DNA of 6,121 nt from Rickettsiales bacterium (GTDB taxonomy: Bacteria; Pseudomonadota; Alphaproteobacteria; Rickettsiales; JANQQO01): NCBI GenBank assembly GCA_028289305.1, contig JANQQO010000011.1, forward strand, positions 1 through 6,121, written 5' to 3'. Positions 1 through 5,351 of the stretch are shown here, in pieces (within the stretch, counting starts at the first letter, position 1; each line of letters begins with the position of its first letter). Below the pieces are notes generated by a model that had not been told where the DNA came from, did not search any database, and worked only from the letters and a program-made list of their open reading frames with translations. Both the position numbers and the translations under genes were made by a program.

Positions 1-620
1 ATTTTAGTATCGACGGTGAGGGCTTGATCGGGGGTGAGGACTTCTCCGACACGGTAATCATTACCGATACTTAAGATCAGAAAATTGTAGTTACCATCAA
101 TATTGGCAGTGCCAGTTGTATAGTTAAGTACATAGCCGGCTGAGGAAATGACCGAGCTAGGGGCATTGTCGCCAGGAAGGAGAGCATTGCCTACTCCAGA
201 GAGTGCATCTCCACCGAGAATTTCAGAGCGTTGCAAATGTTCCCAGGCTTGGGCACCTTCATGGCGTGTAGTGGCGCTTGCTGCTTGGTTCCAGAAGATT
301 TGTTCATTGCCATCACCGTTGCAGCTGCCGGCGGCATCGTTGCACGTGCCGCCCCAATTCCACTGGTTCCAGGCATCTCCCATATCACCGGGGAAGGCAT
401 CGTATACGTTTTGGAATTGGTGTACCGCGCCTTTTATTTCATTGACTTCGCTGATGAGAAAGCGGATCTCTGCAGTTTTTAATACATCTTTACCGATGGT
501 TGCTAGGGTGATGAAAAAGGCGAGGACGAGGATGATGATCGACAATTCCAGGATGGTAAAGCCGTGGTTTAGGCGCGCGCGTGCGTTCCTATGAGTAGTA
601 TGGTGATATCTCGCATCCAT
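1..620 (-). CDS. Prepilin-like protein P1, 3' end cut off by the window edge
   Basis: A type IV pilin-like secreted subunit; 206 codons are visible and the frame is open to base 1, so the C-terminus lies outside the window. The leader is about 20 residues, basic and His-containing. It is followed by the processing site HG^FTILE (Glu at mature +5) and a hydrophobic helix at residues 21-42. The exported part has FPGDM (76-80), a C-x6-C pair (C93, C100) running into NGDGNE, HEGAQAWEHLQ (120-130), SAGY (160-163) and LTPDQALTVD (195-204). The ATG abuts the TAG of the upstream gene P2, with GAGGGGG 8 nt before it, so this start is secure and translation is probably coupled. It has the Cys pair of the P4/P5/P6 subgroup but the W-N...HEG and SGVG blocks of P2/P3. 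The expected downstream DDG block and C-terminal Cys pair are not visible. Assembly role unknown. Confidence 0.88.
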   Translation of the reverse strand, partial: MDARYHHTTHRNARARLNHGFTILELSIIILVLAFFITLATIGKDVLKTAEIRFLISEVNEIKGAVHQFQNVYDAFPGDMGDAWNQWNWGGTCNDAAGSCNGDGNEQIFWNQAASATTRHEGAQAWEHLQRSEILGGDALSGVGNALLPGDNAPSSVISSAGYVLNYTTGTANIDGNYNFLILSIGNDYRVGEVLTPDQALTVDTK

Positions 621-1325
621 CTATAATTCCCCCTCGAACTTGAAGTATAGCACATAACAGGCCGGAGCGCTGTTACTAATATCATAGGTATTGGCGGTGC
701 AGGTGGAATCTCCGGGGTCTTGGGCCAAAACCCGTCCCGTTTTGGGACGGGCATCGTCCATTTTGCTATCTACGGTATGGGCTTCTTTGGTGCCTAAAAC
801 CGGGTTTAGGTTAAATCCAGAGCCGCTTTCGCCACCAAGAAGGAGGTAGTGACCGGTATTGTCACTATCCGCAAGGATACTGGTGAAATAATTCACCGAA
901 TAACCAGCGCCAGTGATGATTGAGGGGGGGATATTTGTTTTTATGGCTGCTTTGCCGCCTTGGCCGTTAAGAGTGATGGTACTATCTAGCAGATCAGCGG
1001 TTTGTAAGTGTAGGAAGGCTTGTGGGCCTTCATGGGGCGTGCTGGAGCCGGTATTCCATTCGATCAGTTCGTCACCATCACCATTTGCTACGCCGCTTAA
1101 ATAGGTAGTAGCATCGCTCATATCGCCGGGAAAGGCCTGAAACCGGGTGCGGAAGGTGAGAATGGAGGTGCGGAGTTCTTGGACTTCTTGAACGAGGGAG
1201 CGGGTTTTTGAGGTATCAAGCAGGTCTTTACCCAGCGAGACGCCAACGACAAGCAAGGTCATTACCAGAATGACTACAGCAAGTTCTACTAAGGTAAAGC
1301 CGCGTTGTGTGGTGTGGTGCTGCAT
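621..1325 (-). CDS. Prepilin-like protein P2 (type IV pilin/pseudopilin N-terminus)
   Basis: A 234-residue exported pilin-like subunit. The 9-residue leader MQHHTTQRG precedes the processing site G^FTLVE (Glu +5), then a hydrophobic helix at residues 10-31. Exported blocks are FPGDM (65-69), NGDGDE (81-86), EW-N...HEG (89-100), P-P-S-I-I..AGY (133-141) and VDSKMDDARP (185-194), with a C-terminal Cys pair C209/C223 before the closing strand CYVLYFKF. The usual GG after the HLQ block is replaced by DS, and the DDG motif reads DDA. I chose the ATG at 1325, not the in-frame ATG at 1367. The upstream one would add 14 residues, give an atypically long leader and overlap P3 by 40 nt, whereas 1325 lies 2 nt after the P3 stop and has AGAGGAG 11 nt upstream. 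It belongs to the subgroup lacking the C-x6-C pair. The family assignment is solid; its role as minor pilin or pseudopilin is open. Confidence 0.9.
   Translation of the reverse strand: MQHHTTQRGFTLVELAVVILVMTLLVVGVSLGKDLLDTSKTRSLVQEVQELRTSILTFRTRFQAFPGDMSDATTYLSGVANGDGDELIEWNTGSSTPHEGPQAFLHLQTADLLDSTITLNGQGGKAAIKTNIPPSIITGAGYSVNYFTSILADSDNTGHYLLLGGESGSGFNLNPVLGTKEAHTVDSKMDDARPKTGRVLAQDPGDSTCTANTYDISNSAPACYVLYFKFEGEL
629..635 (-). promoter_or_regulatory. Ribosome-binding site of P1 inside the P2 coding end
   Basis: GAGGGGG sits 8 nt before the P1 ATG and is part of the codons for the Glu-Gly-Glu at the P2 C-terminus. The P2 stop and P1 start are directly adjacent (TAGATG). Confidence 0.65.
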
Positions 1326-1327
1326 GT

Positions 1328-2056
1328 TTAGAAGAACTCCTCTCTGAGGCGGAAAGCCATGGTGCAAGCGGCTAAGGAATAAGAGCTGTTATAGGTATAA
1401 GAGCCGGCACTTCCTGCAAGGCAATTGGTACCAAGAGCGATGGCTAGTGTGTCTTCTTGTGGAAGGCCATCATCCATTTTACTGTCGATGGTTTGGGCTT
1501 GGTCGGGCGTGAGGAGGGCGCCGGTGGTGATGCCGCCAGAACCAATGGTGGTAACGGAACCGAGTATTAAGTAATTAAAATTTCCTAAGGCAAGATTTAC
1601 ATAGAATAAGGTATAGCCGCCGCTCTCGATGGCAGAAGCAGGAACGTTTCCATCAATGATGGAAAGGCCACCTACGCCGGATAGCGGTTCGCCACCAATC
1701 ATTTTAGCGGCTTGTAACTGTGACCAAGCTTGTGAGCCTTCATGTGCTGCGCTGGAGGCAGCAAGAATATTCCACTCGATTTGTTCATCGCCATCGCCGT
1801 TGCTGGCGCCGCTGAAATGATCGGTGGCATTTTGCAGATCGCCGGGCAGGCCGCCGTATTTTTCCGAAAAATCCATGATTGCGGTTTGGAAGGTTTCGAT
1901 CTCTGACATGACGGAGCGGAGCTTAGCAGCAGCGAGCAGGTTTTTGCCGACTGCCGCGCCGGTGACGATGAGTGCGAGCACAAGCACGACCAGGGCGATT
2001 TCGACCAGGGTGAAGCCGCCGCGTTTGCTATGCACTATGTGTTGGTCTTCTATCAT
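1328..2056 (-). CDS. Prepilin-like protein P3 (type IV pilin/pseudopilin N-terminus)
   Basis: A 242-residue exported pilin-like subunit. The 14-residue leader ends KRGG, giving G^FTLVE with Glu at mature +5, followed by a hydrophobic helix to about residue 36. The exported region has LPGD (70-73), NGDGDEQIEWN (86-96), AHEGSQAWSQLQ (104-115), GGEPLSGVGG (121-130), VPASAIESGGY (138-148, where most paralogues have AGY) and LTPDQAQTIDSKMDDG (182-197). The C-terminal pair C212/C231 precedes the closing strand. The start ATG overlaps the P4 stop in an ATGA arrangement (4 nt). No strong Shine-Dalgarno is present, so it is probably translated by coupling to P4. Its last codons (...E-E-F-F) contain the ribosome-binding site of P2. 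It is closest to P2 and P7 in block structure. The molecular partner is unknown. Confidence 0.92.
   Translation of the reverse strand: MIEDQHIVHSKRGGFTLVEIALVVLVLALIVTGAAVGKNLLAAAKLRSVMSEIETFQTAIMDFSEKYGGLPGDLQNATDHFSGASNGDGDEQIEWNILAASSAAHEGSQAWSQLQAAKMIGGEPLSGVGGLSIIDGNVPASAIESGGYTLFYVNLALGNFNYLILGSVTTIGSGGITTGALLTPDQAQTIDSKMDDGLPQEDTLAIALGTNCLAGSAGSYTYNSSYSLAACTMAFRLREEFF
1337..1343 (-). promoter_or_regulatory. Ribosome-binding site of P2 inside the P3 coding end
   Basis: AGAGGAG ends 11 nt before the ATG at 1325 and supports that start over the in-frame ATG at 1367. The same bases encode the Arg-Glu-Glu near the P3 C-terminus. Confidence 0.6.
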
Positions 2057-2820
2057 AATATATTATCTATCTTGAAGTTTAGCACACAGGTGTTTTTATC
2101 GTCTATATCGGCATAATATTCGAGCGTAGCGTTATCGGAGCAGAAGATACCGCTATCATTGCCGGAAGCGTTATCGCGGATGCGCCCGGTGCGTGGGCGG
2201 CCATCGTCGAGCTTATGGTCGATGACCGATAATTGGCGTGGGCTTAGTACGGGGCTATAGAATACGCCGGGAGCAGCAAAGGTGATATAAGTGCCGAAAA
2301 AGGGCACATTGCCGGGGAGGGTATCGATGGTTTGCACCCAATATCCAGCGCTAGCGATGGTGTTGGAGGCGGGGATGTGCACTCCAACGACGTCGTCGCG
2401 CCTGCCATCAGCGGGCAGGGGCGTGCCGTCCTGGCCGGTGAGTTCGTTCCCGCCGAGCATGCCGGCGAGTTGGAGGTGGCGCCAGGCCATATAGGTCTCT
2501 TGGTTGATGGGGAAGGCGAATTTATCGGCGATGCGCTCATTGCCATTACCGTTGCAGTCTATTTCTACGGCGGCGCAAGTGGTGCCCCAATAATCCCAGG
2601 CATCGCTCATATCGCCGGGCAGGTCGTCGTATTGTTCTTGAAAGAAGGTGAAGGCCTCGCCGAGATCGAGCATTTCTTGGGAAAGCGAGCGGATGCGCGC
2701 GTGTTCGAGCAGGCCTTTGCCGGTGGTGACTGCGACCGCGAGCAGGGCGATGATGACTGCCACGATCGAGAGTTCGATGAGGGTAAATCCGCCTTGGCTA
2801 TGTGTGTGGCGCTGTTTCAT
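2053..2820 (-). CDS. Prepilin-like protein P4 (C-x6-C subgroup)
   Basis: A 255-residue exported pilin-like subunit. The 11-residue leader MKQRHTHSQGG leads to G^FTLIE (Glu +5) and a hydrophobic helix (residues 12-33), then GKGLLEHARIRSL. The exported part has LPGDMSDAWDYWG (67-79), a C-x6-C pair (C82/C89) running into NGNGNERI, MAWRHLQLA (111-119), LGGNELTG, IPASNTIASAGY (149-160), SPRQLSVIDHKLDDG (193-207) and the C-terminal pair C227/C245. The ATG is 8 nt after the P5 stop; only a weak AGG lies 7 nt upstream. This is a close paralogue of P5 and P6, with a 35-bp stretch identical in all three at DNA level. It lacks the extra D-T-x-H-Q-type tail of P5 and P6. The family call is secure, the function unassigned. 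Confidence 0.92.
   Translation of the reverse strand: MKQRHTHSQGGFTLIELSIVAVIIALLAVAVTTGKGLLEHARIRSLSQEMLDLGEAFTFFQEQYDDLPGDMSDAWDYWGTTCAAVEIDCNGNGNERIADKFAFPINQETYMAWRHLQLAGMLGGNELTGQDGTPLPADGRRDDVVGVHIPASNTIASAGYWVQTIDTLPGNVPFFGTYITFAAPGVFYSPVLSPRQLSVIDHKLDDGRPRTGRIRDNASGNDSGIFCSDNATLEYYADIDDKNTCVLNFKIDNIL
2585..2619. repeat. 35-bp exact repeat, copy in P4
   Basis: This stretch is identical base for base with 3418-3452 and 4249-4283. It encodes the PGDMSDAWDYWG block and includes identical third codon positions, so it reflects recent duplication or gene conversion among P4, P5 and P6 rather than protein conservation alone. A 20-bp part of it is also found in P2 (1111-1130). Confidence 0.9.
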
Positions 2821-2828
2821 AAAATGGC

Positions 2829-3653
2829 CTATTGGTGCACGGTATCTCCACGTGAGGTATCAAGGCGGTAATATATAACGCAGTTGGTAGCATTTGTTTC
2901 GATATAATATTCCGATTCTCTAAGGCTAGTGGTTGTTGACCAAGGTTTATAGCACGAATCTTCTTGACCATTAATAATGCCTATTGGGTTACCCTTTATT
3001 TTTCCAACCCGTGGTATGCCATCATCGAGTTTGTTATCAATCACGGATGCTTGACGTGGAGCCAACACTGGGGTTGCGAAAACATCCCCAAAGCTTGCTA
3101 GGAGTATGTGTGTGCCTAATAGGATCGGAGTACCTACTAGGGGTCCGGATTCAACAAAAACGTTATAGGTAAATACGTGATATCCCGCCCCTATAATAAC
3201 GTCGGAAGGGGGGAGGTTGACACCGATAACTTCATCTATAAAGCCCGTCCCTACGATGCTGGCGGTGCCATCAAGCATATTGCCACCGAGCATTTCCGCC
3301 AGCTGGAGGTGTCTCCAGGCCGTGCCGGTTTCGTAATTATCTGTTGGTAGAAGCGTATTGCCTATACGTTCATCTCCATTACCGTTGCAGAGATCGGCGG
3401 TGGGCATACAGTTGCTGCCCCAATAATCCCAGGCATCGCTCATATCGCCGGGAATGTCATTGTATTTTTCTCGGAACAGGAGGAAAGTTTCATTCAGGTC
3501 TATGAGCTCCGTTATGAGCGAGCGGATGCGGGAGGCTTCGAGCAGGCCTTTACCGGTGGTAACCGCGACTGCGAGCAGCGCGATAATGACGGCTACCATC
3601 GAGAGTTCGATGAGGGTGAATCCGCGCTGGTTATGGACATGCCGCCGTTTCAT
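2829..3653 (-). CDS. Prepilin-like protein P5 (C-x6-C subgroup)
   Basis: A 274-residue exported pilin-like subunit. The 11-residue leader MKRRHVHNQRG precedes G^FTLIE (Glu +5) and a hydrophobic helix (12-33) nearly identical to that of P4. Exported blocks are IPGDMSDAWDYWG (67-79), C82-x6-C89 followed by NGNGDERI, TAWRHLQLAEMLGG (111-124), LPPSDVIIGAGYHV (147-160) and APRQASVIDNKLDDGIPRVG (198-217), with C-terminal pair C234/C258 and a short polar tail ending DTVHQ. The start lies 9 nt after the P6 stop with only a weak AGAAG-like Shine-Dalgarno. The central and C-terminal halves align best with P6 (the tails DTVHQ and DTRHQ match), while the leader and helix align best with P4, which suggests duplication plus exchange. 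Function beyond pilin-like assembly is not inferable. Confidence 0.92.
   Translation of the reverse strand: MKRRHVHNQRGFTLIELSMVAVIIALLAVAVTTGKGLLEASRIRSLITELIDLNETFLLFREKYNDIPGDMSDAWDYWGSNCMPTADLCNGNGDERIGNTLLPTDNYETGTAWRHLQLAEMLGGNMLDGTASIVGTGFIDEVIGVNLPPSDVIIGAGYHVFTYNVFVESGPLVGTPILLGTHILLASFGDVFATPVLAPRQASVIDNKLDDGIPRVGKIKGNPIGIINGQEDSCYKPWSTTTSLRESEYYIETNATNCVIYYRLDTSRGDTVHQ
3418..3452. repeat. 35-bp exact repeat, copy in P5
   Basis: Second copy of the coding repeat shared with P4 and P6. It covers codons 68-79 of P5. The flanks diverge at once on the LPGD side (following bases differ in all three genes). Confidence 0.9.
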
Positions 3654-3662
3654 ACACTGCTT

Positions 3663-4502
3663 CTACTGATGTCTTGTATCTTTTAGCGAGTTATCGATGC
3701 GGTAGTATATCGAGCAGTTTGGCTTGTTTATACCCAATTGATAGACGGGCTCTCTAAGATCGGTGAACCCTCCTCGCGGCAGGGAACAGGCGTCTTCATC
3801 GCCAGTAGTAACTCCTGTAGTCACCCCTTTTACTTTTCCTACTCTTGGTATGCCATCATCGAGCTTGCGATCTATTACAGAAGCTTGATCTGGAGTAAGC
3901 ACGGAGAGCGGGAAGACGGCAGGAAAGCCTGACAATTGGATATGTGTTCCTAAAATGTTTGGTTGGCCTGCTAAGAGACCGGAAGTAAAATAGTAGGCGA
4001 AGGTTTCGACGTAATACCCGGCGCCTGTGATCGCATCAGAAGGGGGAAGGTTAACGCCGATAACATTACTCACAAAACCACCGCCTACGACGCTGGCGGT
4101 GCCATCCATGGGTGGGCCGCCGAGGAGCTTAGCAAGCTGGAGGTGGCGCCAGGCCATGCCGGTTTCATAATTATCTGGTAAGAGGCTGTCGCCTATACGT
4201 TCATTGCCATCCCCATTACAGAGATCAGCGGTGGACATACAATCCGTACCCCAATAATCCCAGGCATCGCTCATATCGCCGGGGAGTTCGAGGTATTTTT
4301 CCTGGAAGAGGAGGAAGGATTTGTTGATTTCGGATAATTCGCCCATGAGCGAGCGGAGGCGTGAGGCTTCCATCAGGCTTTTCCCCGTGCTTACCGCGGC
4401 GGTGAGCAGGGCAATGATGACGGCGATCATCGCGAGTTCGATGAGCGAGAACCCCTGTTTTTTTTCGGATGCGTCTTGTTTTTTTGCGTATGCGCGCCGC
4501 AT
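3663..4502 (-). CDS. Prepilin-like protein P6 (C-x6-C subgroup), first gene of the six-gene run
   Basis: A 279-residue exported pilin-like subunit. The 17-residue Lys/Arg-rich leader ends KKQG, giving G^FSLIE (Glu +5) and a hydrophobic helix (18-38). Exported blocks are LPGDMSDAWDYWG (73-85), C88-x6-C95 into NGDGNERI, GMAWRHLQLAKLLGG (115-129), LPPSDAITGAGYYV (152-165), LTPDQASVIDRKLDDGIPRVG (202-222), C-terminal pair C239/C263 and a tail ending DTRHQ. AAGGAGGAG lies just upstream of the ATG (core GGAG about 11-13 nt away), the strongest Shine-Dalgarno in the array. A 112-nt spacer separates it from trmB, so it may head its own transcript. Close paralogue of P5 and P4. Role in pilus or secretion not determined. 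Confidence 0.92.
   Translation of the reverse strand: MRRAYAKKQDASEKKQGFSLIELAMIAVIIALLTAAVSTGKSLMEASRLRSLMGELSEINKSFLLFQEKYLELPGDMSDAWDYWGTDCMSTADLCNGDGNERIGDSLLPDNYETGMAWRHLQLAKLLGGPPMDGTASVVGGGFVSNVIGVNLPPSDAITGAGYYVETFAYYFTSGLLAGQPNILGTHIQLSGFPAVFPLSVLTPDQASVIDRKLDDGIPRVGKVKGVTTGVTTGDEDACSLPRGGFTDLREPVYQLGINKPNCSIYYRIDNSLKDTRHQ
4249..4283. repeat. 35-bp exact repeat, copy in P6
   Basis: Third copy of the coding repeat, covering codons 74-85 of P6. P6 and P4 also share a second exact 20-bp block (4138-4157 and 2471-2490) over the AWRHLQ codons. Confidence 0.9.
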
Positions 4503-4511
4503 ATTTCGCTA

Positions 4512-4522
4512 CTCTCCTCCTT
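4512..4522 (-). promoter_or_regulatory. Strong ribosome-binding site of P6
   Basis: AAGGAGGAGAG lies 9-13 nt upstream of the P6 ATG, by far the best Shine-Dalgarno in the array. It suits the first gene of a translationally coupled series. Confidence 0.65.
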
Positions 4523-4581
4523 CATAGTGCATCACGCTATGTGTGAAACAGGCATGGTGCAACGCACATACCCAAACGCTC

Positions 4582-4600
4582 CGATAATGGCATATTATCG
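4582..4600. promoter_or_regulatory. Perfect 7-bp inverted repeat in the trmB-P6 spacer
   Basis: CGATAAT, a 5-nt centre, then ATTATCG: a perfect dyad 18-36 nt after the trmB stop and 80-98 nt before the P6 start. The stem is AT-rich and no T-run follows on the minus strand, so it does not look like an intrinsic terminator. It overlaps the possible -10 element described separately, so a repressor operator or a weak RNA hairpin are both possible. The structure is seen directly; its role is inferred. Confidence 0.4.
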
Positions 4601-4602
4601 CA
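4594..4602 (-). promoter_or_regulatory. Possible extended -10 promoter element for the P6-P1 run
   Basis: On the minus strand the spacer reads TGCGATAAT, a TGn extended -10 with five of six matches to TATAAT. The -35 position carries no good match. If used, transcription would start near 4587 and leave a leader of about 85 nt before P6. A single short motif like this is weak evidence. Confidence 0.25.
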
Positions 4603-4614
4603 GTGAGGCATGTG

Positions 4615-5328
4615 CTACTCACTGGTATTATGCGCTTTCTTGCGTATAAAATCCAGGAAAATAGGGATTTTTTCTTCCGCACGCGCTTTTTGTTCATAGC
4701 GGGTTTGGTGGTGGTCTGGGGGTGGGGTATGCCAGTCTGACGCCTTCTGTGCCTGCCAGATGAGGTCAGGATGGGTGTGCATATGTACCAAGATCCAGCG
4801 GATATACTCCCTATGATCGCTGGCGATGCGGAGTTTTCCGCCAGGGGCAAGGAGGGTGGTGAGCTGGGAGAGGGTATCATGGTTGATGAGGCGGCGTTTA
4901 TGGTGGCGTTTTTTCGGCCAGGGATCGGCAAATAGGATAAAAATGCGTGCGAGTGAAGCCGGCGGCAGGGCATCGAGCAGGAGGCGGGCATCATCAGTGA
5001 AAAAACGTATATTATCAGTATCTTGATCTTCTAGCTGCTGGAGGAGCTTGGCGATGCCGCTGATATAGACTTCGCAGCCAATACAGCCGATATCGGGATG
5101 TGCGCGGGCTTGTGCAGCGAGGTGTTCACCTCTGCCGAAGCCAATTTCAAGCCATATGGCTTTTTTATCAGGAAAGAGGGTGGTAGGATCGAGTCTGCCG
5201 GTTTTTAGCAGAGAGATGGAAAGTGCGGGCAAGCGCTCTTCTAGCAAGTTTTTCTGCGGGGTGCGGAGCTTCCGCCCGTGTTTCCGGCCGAAAGAACGGT
5301 TGCGCCGTATCGCTTTTTCTTCGACCAC
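4615..5328 (-). CDS. trmB: tRNA (guanine-N7-)-methyltransferase TrmB
   Basis: A cytoplasmic SAM-dependent enzyme that methylates N7 of G46 in the variable loop of tRNAs. The product is 237 residues, a normal length for bacterial TrmB. The visible signatures are the SAM-binding motif LEIGFGRGEHL (60-70), the acidic ribose-binding position in CEVYISGI (E86), TDDA (111-114) for the adenine side, and the family hallmark ADPWPKKRHHKRR (134-146) with the expected catalytic-region Asp (D135). S-D-H (170-172) and the C-terminal TRYEQK (209-214), which forms part of the tRNA/SAM pocket in this family, are also present. The basic N-terminus (RRNRSFGRKHGRKLR) is typical. The start is GTG at 5328: AAGGA lies 7 nt upstream and no better in-frame start occurs nearby. 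It follows P7 by 23 nt and precedes P6 by 112 nt. A housekeeping gene placed between pilin genes is the unusual feature. Confidence 0.97.
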   Translation of the reverse strand: MVEEKAIRRNRSFGRKHGRKLRTPQKNLLEERLPALSISLLKTGRLDPTTLFPDKKAIWLEIGFGRGEHLAAQARAHPDIGCIGCEVYISGIAKLLQQLEDQDTDNIRFFTDDARLLLDALPPASLARIFILFADPWPKKRHHKRRLINHDTLSQLTTLLAPGGKLRIASDHREYIRWILVHMHTHPDLIWQAQKASDWHTPPPDHHQTRYEQKARAEEKIPIFLDFIRKKAHNTSE

Positions 5329-5335
5329 GGGAATT

Positions 5336-5340
5336 TCCTT
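5336..5340 (-). promoter_or_regulatory. Ribosome-binding site deciding the GTG start of trmB
   Basis: AAGGA lies 7 nt upstream of the GTG at 5328, in the 23-nt gap after the P7 stop. No ATG occurs in frame nearby, so the GTG start is well supported. Confidence 0.65.
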
Positions 5341-5351
5341 GAGACGTAGTA

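Noticed and set aside
148..594. 148-codon plus-strand ORF opposite P1
   Set aside because: Antisense to P1. Similar shadow ORFs recur at equivalent places opposite P2 (913-1104) and P3 (1629-1820) and resemble each other only because the sense genes are paralogous.
1326..1367. N-terminal extension of P2 from the ATG at 1367
   Set aside because: It overlaps the P3 coding end by 40 nt and lacks a better ribosome-binding site. The start at 1325 has AGAGGAG and gives a normal short leader.
2332..2871. 179-codon plus-strand ORF opposite P4
   Set aside because: It lies entirely antisense to a well-supported prepilin gene and its extension past P4. It has no recognisable domain and no good Shine-Dalgarno; it is a by-product of codon bias on the other strand.
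4537..4593. 18-codon ORF in the trmB-P6 spacer (possible leader peptide)
   Set aside because: No Shine-Dalgarno, begins in the loop of the dyad, and the composition (MPLSERLGMCVAP...) suggests no attenuation signal such as a run of one amino-acid codon.
4582..4600. Intrinsic terminator for trmB
   Set aside because: The stem is short and AT-rich, with no T-run after it on the minus strand.
4509..4994. 161-codon minus-strand ORF overlapping the 3' part of trmB
   Set aside because: It is in another frame of trmB, whose catalytic motifs run through the same region. The product shows no family features.
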